Origin: Posidonia oceanica
Lineage: Eukaryota > Streptophyta > Magnoliopsida > Alismatales > Posidoniaceae
Assembly (NCBI GenBank): GCA_037176725.1
Contig: JAZBRS010000060.1
Coordinates: forward strand, 53,782,001-53,846,000
Direction: 5' to 3'
DNA: 64,000 bases
Shown here: one piece after another, positions 43,469 to 53,430 of the stretch
Position numbering within the stretch: position 1 is the first letter of the stretch
Layout of the letters: each line of letters starts with the position of its first letter
Made by a program: the position numbers and the translations under genes
Notes under the pieces: model-generated
Seen by the model: only the letters and a program-made list of their open reading frames with translations
What the model was told of the DNA's origin: nothing
Databases searched by the model: none

Positions 43469-44671
43469 ATGGGCTTCCCTACTCTGTTAACTCCAGCACA
43501 CTGCTTGGAAACCTTGCAAGAATGGATCGGCAGGCTCACTTAGGAAGACTGTGAGAAGCTGCGCCTCTGGGGGATCCCAACTAAACTGCTGAAGGCTGCT
43601 GATGTGGAAGTCAGCCGTTACCTTCTGTGTGCCGCCGTAAGATTCTGGAAACCGGCGCACCATGTCTTTCGCTTTGGCAAAACTGAGCTGACACCTACAC
43701 TGGAAGAGGTGCGTCGGATCTGCGGCTTCTCAAAGATCATGGGGCCGCCTGTTTTCATGAGACGAGACGGATATCTCGAGGTCCTGAGCCAGCTAACTGG
43801 GCTCCCTACTCGAACCTGCCAACAAAAACTAATCTGCACCAATGGGCCTGAACCTATGCTTCGCCTTGTGCACTTCGGTGATATCATTGACAAGCGCGCA
43901 GAACTCGGAGATGAGCTGTGGCTCCGAGGGTTTGTCATCTGCTTCCTGGGCGAGCTGATCTTTACCCATGGCCGACTGACGGTGGCCATCGAGGTTGCAG
44001 AGATTGCATTTGCAGTGGTGACCCAACACATGGACCTAGCACCAGTTGTTCTGGCAGATACTTATCGCGGGCTGGACCGCATTTCTCATCGCTGCCGCCA
44101 CTTCCACGGTTGCGGAGCACTCATACAAGTCTGGCTGACCGCGCACTTAGAGACGGGCCTCCTGCGCCCTCAAGTGCATGCCTTCGAAGCTCACTGCAGC
44201 AGCGCCCGTGCCAAGATAGACAAGAGCGTCAAAGAAGAGTACGAGAGGCTGTCAGCACTGATTGACGACGCTGTGATATGGCGTATTGTCCCCTCTGCAG
44301 CAGAGCCATTTACTGTCTTCTTCAGCACGTGCAACGCGCGGCTGATCATTCTACCAGGATTCACAGCGGGCGTAGAGTACCACCCCATCAGGGTTATGCG
44401 CCAGTTCGGCTTCCAGCAGGGCGCCTTCATCGACAGTACAGCGCCTGGGCTCCTTCAAATGTACCCTCTCAGCACAACTGCCCCAACCAAGAAGCTCGCT
44501 AGTCTGATGCAGCATGGGGTCCAATCAACAGACATTGCAGCTGTGAGAGGTACGGGATGCACCCCTGAATATGAAGCTGAAGTCCGACAGCTCTGGCCTA
44601 TCACTGAGGTCCCGCCAGGCGACCCCTTATTCCCCGACTCTAGGCAGCCGAAGAAGGCCCGAACCGACTAG
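43469..44671 (+). pseudogene. DUF7745 / plant-mobile-domain-like ORF of E4, one early TAG
   Basis: ATG at 43469 (MGFPTLLTPAHC) starts a 400-codon frame matching the E2 protein end to end, stopping at 44669. One in-frame TAG lies at 43541 (codon 25), where E2 and E3 have a Glu codon. After that the frame is open for about 375 codons with all motifs: FRFGKTELTPTLEEVRRICG, FLGELIFTHGRLTVAIE, CRHFHGCGAL and GVEYHPIRVMRQFGFQQG. An internal start could still give most of the protein. Family from recalled motifs; function unknown. Confidence 0.88.
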
Positions 44672-44984
44672 GCCCTTGTGCAACCATCATGTGGTCTTCT
44701 TTCAAGTCATGCTGTACATCTTTTGGCCTGCCACAGGCATTGTACTCATCAAGCTTTATTAATGAAAAACTGTTTCTGCTATCTGCTTGCACTTCAAGAC
44801 TGTTCAATGCATTGCATATTCATTATCATCATCATCTCGGGCCCTCTGGCCAGACTTGCAGCCAACACAACGCAGCAAAGTTCCTCAGCACCCAATCTGG
44901 AGTCCAGAACACCTGCGGACCCGCGTCGTCAAGCTACGCCACCCGGCGTCCCCAGCTGGTCGCCCCCAGTTGGATCATCATCCC
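44672..44984 (+). other. E4 3' untranslated stretch before arrays
   Basis: Short AT/CAT-rich sequence after the third ORF. Nothing coding or structural recognised except similarity to 13745-13900. Confidence 0.5.
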
Positions 44985-45620
44985 CAGCGGGCTGGCACCC
45001 CAAACTGCTCGGCGAAAGGTCCGTCAACCTGTCATCCCCCTCAGCTGATCATCCCCAATTGAGTCCCCTGCGGGCTGGCACCCCAAACTGCTCAGCGAAA
45101 GGTCCGTCAACCTGTCATCCTCCTCAGCTGATCATCCCCAGCTGAGTCCCTTGCGGGCTGGCACCCCAAACTGCTCGGCGAAAGGTCCGTCAATCAATCA
45201 CCCTCCTCAGCTGATCATCCCTAGCTGAGTCCCCTGCGGGCTGGCACCCCAAACTGCTCGGCGAAAGGTCCGTCAACCTGTCATCCTCCTCAGCTGATCA
45301 ACCCCAACTGAGTCCCCAGCGGGCTGGCACCCCAAACTGCTCGGCGAAAGGTCCGTCAACCTGTCATCCCCCTCAGCTGATCATCCCCAGCTGAGTCTCC
45401 TGCAGGCTGGCACCCCAAACTGCTCGGCGAAAGGTCCGTCAACCTGTCATCCCCCTCAGCTGATCATCCCCAGCTGAGTCCCCTGCAGGCTGGCACCCCA
45501 AACTGCTCGGCGAAGGGTCCGTCAACCTGTCATCCCCCTCAGCTGATCATCCCCAGCTGAGTCCCCTGCGGGCTTGCACCCCAAACTGCTCGGCGATAGG
45601 TCCGTCAACCTGTCATCATC
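44985..45620 (+). repeat. 83-bp tandem array with CTCAGCTG/CAGCTGAG hairpin (E4)
   Basis: About seven to eight copies of an 83-bp unit. Each has GGGCTGGCACCCCAAACTGC, a member of the GRYA/TRYY hairpin family, then GGTCCGTCAACCTGTCATCC, and an inverted repeat CTCAGCTG (loop atcatccc) CAGCTGAG. A few copies have one-base changes. Confidence 0.93.
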
Positions 45621-45789
45621 TACAGGCTGGTACCCCAAACTACTCATCTGACAAGCACGACAATATTGTCTTCACCCTCTGCTTTCGATGCCATGGACGC
45701 GCTGGCCAACCCCTGGTGTCATCCCGACACCAGGGGCATCTTTTGATCGCCCCTTGGTATCATTCTCCCCCTCTTTCCCCTATGATATT

Positions 45790-46165
45790 CCTGGCATCAT
45801 AGGATGATTCTTTCTCATCATTATCTCATCCCGCTCTTTAGCACTAGATCTCATCATTATCTTACCCCCTCTTTATCAATCATTCTCATCATTATCTCAC
45901 CCCCTCTTTAGCACTAGATCTCATCATTATCTCATCCCCCTCTTTAGCACTAGCTCTCATCATTATCTCATCCCCCTCTTTAGCACTAACTCTCATCATG
46001 ATCTCATCCCCCTCTTTAGCACTAGATCTCATCATTATCTCACCCCCTCTTTATCTCATCATTATCTCACCCTCTCTTTATCTCATCATGATCTCATCCC
46101 CTCTTATCAATCAAGCAATCAATCTCATCATGATCTCATCCCCTCTTATCAAGCAATCAATCAAT
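45790..46165 (+). repeat. CTCATCATTATCTCATCCCC / CTCTTTAGCACTAGAT array (E4)
   Basis: About nine irregular copies of a 30-40 bp unit built on CTCATCATTATCTCAYCCCC and CTCTTTAGCACTAGAT. Strand-asymmetric (C/T rich). Shorter ATCAATCAAT variants lie at the right end. Confidence 0.88.
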
Positions 46166-47115
46166 CAACAATCACAGCACTCTCAGGCTGATAACCTAAA
46201 CTATCAACAATCACAGCACTCTCCAGCTGATAACCTAAACTATCAACAATCACAGCACTCTCAGGCTGATAACCTAAACTATCATTTGGGCCGATCCATG
46301 GTTGGCCCACAGTTGTGTTATACGGCTGACATCCAGTAACTGTCCCTTGCAATTGCGGTTTCCAGTTGATAGGTCTGTAAACTATCCGCCAGTTGATAGG
46401 TCTGTAAACTATCCGCCAGTTGATAGGACTGTAAACTATCGTTAGGCTGATATCCTAAACTATCACCAGCAATTGCATTATACGGTTGATATCCAGTAAC
46501 TAACCCTCATCATTGCGCGTTCCAGTTGATAGGCCTGTAAACTATCTACCAGTTGATAGGACTGTAAACTATCGTTCCAGTTGATAGGACTGTAAACTAT
46601 CGCTAGGCTGATATCCTAAACTATCACGCGCAATCATGTTATACGGCTGACACCCAGTAACTGTCCCTCGCAAATGCCATTTCCAGTTGATAGGTCTGTA
46701 AACTATCCGCCAGTTGATAGGTCTGTAAACTATCCGCCAGTTGATAGGTCTGTAAACTATCGCTCCAGTTGATAGGACTGTAAACTATCTGGCATTTGCG
46801 TTATACGGCTGATACCCAGTAACTATCACTCATGGTTTGTGGCTTCCAGTTGATAGGTCTGTAAACTATCCGCCAGTTGATAGGTCTATAAACTATCCGC
46901 CAGTTGATAGGTCTGTAAACTATTCGCCAGTTGATAGGACTGTAAACTATCCCACACAACCATGTTATACGGCTAATATCCAGTAACTATCACTCACAAC
47001 TGCTCTAGGCTGATAACCTAAACTATCACTCTAGACTGATAACCTAAACTATCGCTCCAGGCTGATAACCTAAACTATCACTCCCGGTTGATAGGACCGT
47101 AAACTATCCGGACGA
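46166..47115 (+). repeat. Tandem hairpin array, GTTGATAG...CTATCC units (E4)
   Basis: Same array type as 1-668. Three near-identical GGCTGATAACCTAAACTATC units open it (46186-46285), followed by CGGCTGACATCCAGTAACTGTC and many CAGTTGATAGGTCTGTAAAC units with CTATCC. Stem arms again occur as GATA/TATC or GACA/TGTC pairs. Confidence 0.92.
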
Positions 47116-47627
47116 TAAGCCCGTCACCTTATCACCTTTTTTGGCGTGGCCTTGCCCCAGGAAGGCAAAGTCATGCACCCCCCTTTTGCGATAGGAGAGT
47201 TGGCCTCTCTCCCCTCGCACCCCCTCTTTTCTCTTCTGCTAGCTTGCCCCCCGGGTGGGGACGAGCTGCACCTTATTTTTCCCTGCTTTGTCGCGCAAGT
47301 CTGGCCTTCCTGCCGGATCCTTGCACCACATCGCGTCCTTTTAAGCATTTTCTCTTGCATCATCTCTGCATCTTCTCAGCTAGCATTGCATACTACTTTA
47401 GTATCATCGGCATCACTTGCGCAGCATCAGCATTTTCTTCTAATTGGCTAACTTTTGTACTAACTCTTGCATCGCATTTGCATTAGCATGCATTACACTT
47501 AGCATTCATCCATCTGCACCCTGCATCTTGCATTGCGGCAACGGGCTACGATTTTCGGTGCATCCGTCGAATAAGTAGCTCACGCCCATAGCAAACCGCT
47601 GCTCCCGTCGGTCAGATGGGGTGTCTT
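47116..47627 (+). other. E4 3' terminal noncoding stretch
   Basis: Matches 669-1188 in E1. The simple GCAT-rich part and GATTTTCGGTGCATCCG block are shared with E1 and, more weakly, with E2 and E3. Confidence 0.65.
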
Positions 47628-47692
47628 GTCAACCCTGAGCAGCGGCCTCGCTCCGCTTGACCTTGCTCAGGGAGGGGCATCTGTTGACACCC
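47628..47692 (+). promoter_or_regulatory. Polypurine tract in a stem spanning the LTR junction (E4)
   Basis: GTCAACCCTGAG (47628-47639) can pair with CTCAGGG (47666-47672) and TTGAC (47684-47688). The polypurine tract AGGGAGGGG ends three bases before the LTR start at 47682. Confidence 0.78.
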
Positions 47693-50600
47693 CATCTTGA
47701 CAGGCTTGGACCATTTGGCACCCTCTGGTGATTGCTGGACTCAAACCCAAACCAAACCAAACCCTGACCCTCTTCTTTACCCTTCAAAACCAAGCCAACT
47801 TGACCTAAGCCTTTACCCCTCTTCCCAAGCTCAAAACCTGACCAAAATCCATAGGAAAACCCACCAACACCCACTTATCAAACCTACCCAAGAACTTAGA
47901 AACTCTCAAACCTAAACCATTCCCAAAAATCCTAGAAAACCTAGGTAAAACTACCTTTTTTCTACACCTTGAAACCCCTCTAAAACCTTCTTAGAACCAA
48001 ACCAAAACTTCAGACCCAGCTCTTCAAACCCTAGACTATCCACTCCCCAAGTTTCATCCCATTCCAAGACCTCTAAGCCTTCCATTTGCCCTAATTATCT
48101 TTTTCTCTCTCCGGGATTATCTTTTTCTCTCTCCTCTCTCTCTCTCCTGATTATCGTCTCTCTTTTCATCACCTTCTTGCTCCTTTTCTTGCCTGGCTGT
48201 GGGCCCCCTTTGTGCTTCTATCCTTCCTCTATCTTATTCCTATTTTTACTTTATTTTTAACACTTTCCCTGATTTTCAAAAAATTGTTTTCCTCCAACTC
48301 ATCTCTTTCCCTTTTATTCTCCCTTTTTCCCTTTTCTTCTTCCTTCTCTTTTCCCTTTTCTTTCTTTTACTAAAATCCATAAAAAATCCTAAAAATCTGT
48401 AAAACTCTAAAACATAAAAGAAACAAACCAGAACTCTAAGAAAAATAATTGAAAAACGTTAAACAAGCAATTAAAAACTTAAACCTAACTAAATCAAGCT
48501 AAAAAAAAAAATCAAGTATGCAAACTAAAAAATGCAAAACAAACCAAAAGAAAATACTGAAAAATCAAGGAAAAAACTAAAATAAAATCAAAACCCACCA
48601 AAAGTGAAAACCCTATCAAAATAATTAAAAAACGAACTCTAAAAAAGAAGCAAAACAATTAAAAACACTAGGATAAACAATTAATGAAAAAAGCTTAGCA
48701 TTAGCAAACCTAAGAAAAAACAACCTAAGAACTTAATCAAAAAGAAAATGAAAAACACATTAAAAAGACTTAAAAACACTCCATCAAACCAGAGAAACCC
48801 AATTAAAAAACATCAAGAAAAATCAACAAATAAAAAAAAACCAAAAACCTAATTCAAAAGACTTAAGAAAGAAAAACATAAAAGACTAAAACCAAAAAAG
48901 CCCAAAACCCACTCTAATTAACCTAAAAATAAATCTTAAAAATCCTAATTAACATCCTAAAATGCTTAACAAGAAAAACACAATTTAAAAAAACAATTTA
49001 AAAGATTTAACAAACATTTAATCAAGTGGAAAACAAATTAAGAACAAAACAAAACCCTAAAACCCTAATCAAGCCCAAACACACTAATTAACCCAAAACA
49101 GTCATTAAAAAATCTAATTAAAATCCTAACTCACAACACAACCTTTCTAGTATTTTTACTTATTTTTAATTTATTTTTCTAATTTTATTTCCTTTCTTTT
49201 TCCTCTCTCTCTTTCTTTCTTCCTTCCTCATTTTCTTTCTTTTTTCTTCCTTACTGGGCCCATCAGCCCGTCTCTCCCTTTCCTCTTTATTTCTTTTTTC
49301 TTTTTTTCCGGCCCACGGCCCGACCCGCCTTCTCCACCCCTTCTTCCTCCTTCACCTTCTCTGCATTTTTCCTCCGATTTCTCCCGCGAGCTGCCAACAG
49401 TCCTCCCTCCTTCATTTTTGAATTCAAGCCTTCCATCCAATCACCAACAGCAGCTCGCCGCTTCTCCTCTATCTCAACACCATTCCCGGGAGGCATTGAA
49501 TGCCGGTCGTCTCGCCGACATCCATCCCTTCTGCTGCAGTGTTGCCGGTGGAGTTTGAAATCCAGAAGCGCGCCAGCAGCCAGCCTCCTCCTGATAAAAG
49601 CCAGCCCTTCAATCCTCCTTCATCGCCTTTTTGCCACCCGAGAGAGAGAGCTGAGAAATCCAGAGAATTCTCAAGCAAATCTCCTTCTTCTCCCTCTGAT
49701 TTTCAGCAACACTTCCCTTTCTTTTTCTCCCTGAAACCAAGCCCGTTCCAGCATCCAACTCTCTTCCGTTTCATCCCCCAAATTCACCCAACACACCAGC
49801 ATTCCTCCTCCGTCATTTCCCAGCCTTTCCTTCCCTGTAAACACTCCAGTTCACCCGAACTTCCATCACTGAAACCAACTGTGAACCCAACACAACCCAC
49901 TCCACAATTGCCTTCACCACAGCCCGCTCCTTCATCCCAGATTCCTCCCAGATAATCACCAAACCTCCACCTTCCAGAAACACCTAGCCTCTGGCCCTAT
50001 CCCTCACCACTGGCCAAGAACTACACTACAAACACCAGAGCCACCTTCAAACCAGAAAACCAACCATCTCCCAAATCCACTCCACGCTCTCCAGAACTGC
50101 AACCCAGCCATCCAGATCCACTCCCTGGACCTCCAGCAACCTCCCGGAGGGTCCCATCCAACCAGACGAGCAGCAGACACTCCCCCCGGCCTCCGGTCAC
50201 TTTCCTGAACCCACAAATCGCTGAATCCTCACCCGAGCTGTGGAGCTTCAGTCCAACCGATCGAGAAGCACCAGAAGCGCTCCTTGAAGCAATTCCAACT
50301 TTCGCGAGCGACCGACGATCACCGCAGCGACCGGACGACCTCCGCCGACGACTGCTGAAGCTGCTGAGGTCGGGAGGACGATTCAGACGCGGAGCCAGGT
50401 AATTCTCTGCTCCTTTAGTCTTCTTTTCTTCCCGTGCTGCTTTTCCGCCTCTTAGAAGTAGGATTCCAGCCCTCCTGCTCTGTTGCCGCTCGCCGGTCCG
50501 GTCGTCTTCTCCGGCGACGTTCTCCGGACGTCACGTCGCTCCGGCCAGCGGAACACGACCCCGGCGATCCCCTCAGCTCCGCACGGACTTCGGGAAGCCC

Positions 50601-53425
50601 CTCTGGCCCTCAGAATGCAGCCTCGCTGCGTCGAGCGGCCGGACGAGCCTACTGAACCCCTGCAGAGCTCCGGCGAGCGCTCCGGTGCGTTCCAGGCCAC
50701 GTCGTCCTCCGCCGATCGCCGCCCTGCCTCCGTCAGCGCCGGGAGCACCGCCTCCGCCGATCAGCTCGTCCCCGGCCCCCCTGTGCCGGCGGTCGCAAGC
50801 TCTGGTAGCTCACTGCTACAGTGATTGTCTCCGCCGGCCATCACTGTTCCTTTATTTTTTCAGTTATATAGTTTTTTGTGTGAATATTGCATGTTTAGCT
50901 TAAGTTTCCTTATTTTTGCATTCTGGTCCTTATGCCATTTAATTTGCTTTGTTTTTAATTTAAAACCATGCTAAATTGCTTTAAGTATCTGTGCTTTTCA
51001 GTATTTTCAATTCAGTCCTTTTACTGTGCTTTTTAGTTATAAAATTTTATGCATCAGCCCTCCTGTTTTCAATTATTGCACATAGGTCCTGCAGTAAATC
51101 ATTTAATTTAAATGCATGAATTTTGCCTTATCATATTGCATTCTGGGTCCCTCTTGTTTTCTGTTTTTGCATCTTAATCCTCTGCACTGTAGAACTTAGG
51201 TTTTATTTTTAATTTTTGCTTGTTGCATTGCACATTTGTCCCTCTGTTTTTTCATTTTTGCATATAGGTCCTTTTTAAATGCACAGTAGTCATTCTACAT
51301 GCATTTTAGCTTATTGCATTGCATTTTCAACCCTGCATATTGTGAAAATTGCATGTCAGTCCACAGTCAGTGTTTCCAGTGCATATTTTGCATACTGAAT
51401 TGCATTTTTGACCCTGCATGATTTGAAAATTACACATAGGTCCCTTGCATCCTTATAAAAATCATTTAAATGCATGTTTTGACTCTGAAATTGCATTTTA
51501 GCCCCCCATGTTTGCAAAATTGCATGTAGGTCCCTCACTTGCATTCCCAGACTCCATAAGACCCTGTTTTTCTGGAAAAATTGCATTTTAGACCCCAAAG
51601 TTTTCAAAATTGCTTTCTGACTTGCAACATGTTTTCAAAACCTCCCCTAATGCATACCCACTTTTAAAAATTGCATTTCAATCCCAATCCTTTGCAAAAC
51701 TGCATGCAACCCCCCTATTTTTCAAAACCCTTGCCTGAAAGCCCCAACCTTTTTCAAACTTTTGCATTAAAGCCCCCCCTTCTTTTAAAAAATGGCATTT
51801 GAACCCCAGCTTTTCTAAAAATCCCCCTTGTGTCTTTTCTTGCTTCCTGCATGCATTTGCATTCATATAGTCTTGCATTTAGCATCTTTTGCACACACCA
51901 AAGCCTTAGCTCCCTTTCACTTGGGAGGACCATTTTGCACACCCCTAGGACCTCCTGAACACTTAGTTCTGTTCTTCTCCTCTGTTCTGGCCCTCCTGCC
52001 TTGAAGCTGCGACATCTTCCAATCCGGCCGTTGGATCTTCTCAAACAAGCTGCCCAGGCGACCACAGCAAAGCGCTCTTCAGCATGGACCAAGCAGATCT
52101 CAGATTAGGCTCCAGGATTTCCAGGTATGTCCTCCTGAACCCCTGCATAGCATTTGCATTATTTGCCCTGTTTTCGCTTTCTGTCTCTTTGAGCACGTAG
52201 AATAGGACCTCCCTTTTCTGTCTATCAACTCCAATCCCCGTTTCGCGTACTCTTTTGTGTTTTGTGTTGTGTTTTCCCTGGATTCACCACCTAATGCGAC
52301 TTTCTTCCCCCTTTTCCACGATCCGATCGCATCGCGAGCTTTGGGCAGCATGCGAGATAGATCGTGGAACGGTTTAGTGGGAAACGGTCACAAAGAAGTG
52401 GTAATCCCTCCGTTTGCTCACTCTCCCCTTTGTAGGTCTTCACACCTACTTTGTGTGGCCCCGAACGGCGTTTGTTCTCACACACGCGCTGTTTTACCCC
52501 TCCTTTTGCTCCTTCTAATCTTTTCCTTGCATTTTGCATTCGCATAGCTTTTCCGAGGTTTTGTTTCGCAGCTTTTGGTATCGTTTCGCGCGTTCACTTT
52601 CATTTTGGCACCGTTTTGCGTGCCTGCTTCGCTTTTGCGCCGTTTTGCGCGCCCGCCTCTTCTTCTGCACCGTTTTGCGTGCCGCTCTCCTTCCTTTGCA
52701 CCGTTTTGCGTGTCGCCTTGCTTTTCACCCGTTTTTGTGTGCCGTTCTTGCTTCTTGCCTCGTTTTGCGTGTTTTACACCGTTTTCTCATGCATGTCGCC
52801 TGCATTGCATGGTTTTGCCGTTTTTTTGCTTTTTCGCTTGCATTTGCATATAGGGCTGTGATGCTTACTGCCTGGAGTTCTCACGAGCTGGGCTTCGCCC
52901 GGTTCGGAACACAGACAGCACAGCTGAGCACTTAGACAGCACGTTTACTTCTTTGCTTTGCATCTCTCCACTTAGAGCACACCTTGAGCTTTCATTTAGG
53001 CATTCATAGGCACATAGGCATTCAGATCTGCATTTCCCTGCATATGCGAGCGTAAGCCTAGAAAGACCGATTCTCGGGCGTGTCGGGGGTGCCTAACACC
53101 TTCCCCGCGCGTAACAGGAGTCCTTGCCCTGTCTTTTGGCCCGCAATGACCATATCGCCTCATCCTAGGCTAGAGTCATCTCATTTGCATTCATTTGCAT
53201 TTGTTTTCTCTTGCATTGCTTTGCTTTGCGTTTCTTGCTTGGTTTTGCGTGTTTAATCCACGCATTTCCCCCAGTTTTCCTCGTCTTCCGTTAATAGACT
53301 TGGTGGCGACTCTGATTTGTCTTATCTTTCCCTTTTCTCCTCGATTTTAAGTGTTTTCGAGTTGAGCCTCTTCCTCGGATCAATCGCCGCTAATAGTAAG
53401 CCTGATTCCGATTGGGATTACTACA
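47682..53425 (+). repeat. 3' LTR of E4 (A type, complete, 5744 bp)
   Basis: Starts TGTTGACACC and ends GGGATTACTACA, followed at once by TSD CAACC. Block order as in the E1 LTR: CT-rich strip (48090-48380), A-rich strip (48390-49140), GC-rich block (49250-50820) with donor-like CCAG|GTAATT at 50399, T-rich block (50850-51840), donor-like CCAG|GTATGTCC at 52125 and acceptor-like CCCCTTTGTAG ending at 52435, CGTTTTGCGTGCC repeats (52560-52775), terminal hairpin (53084-53106), TGGTGGCGACTCTG at 53301. Confidence 0.95.
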
Positions 53426-53430
53426 CAACC
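53426..53430 (+). repeat. Right target-site duplication of E4 (CAACC)
   Basis: Exact copy of 31428-31432. Confidence 0.9.

Larger units (their letters stand above)
31433..53425 (+). mobile_element. E4: Tat/Ogre-like element with both LTRs (21,993 bp), RT deleted
   Basis: E4 is flanked by a perfect 5-bp TSD (CAACC) and lies inside the C-type LTR of E3. Order: 5' LTR (right end missing), gag-protease-G-patch-linker pseudogene, integrase core, conserved spacer, third ORF, three tandem arrays, polypurine tract, complete 3' LTR. The two LTRs are nearly identical by eye, so the insertion is young relative to E2 and E3. Two internal deletions have occurred: one from inside the 5' LTR into gag (junction about 35936), and one from the linker to the end of the integrase zinc finger (junction about 41094), removing RT and both RNases H. 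Confidence 0.93.
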
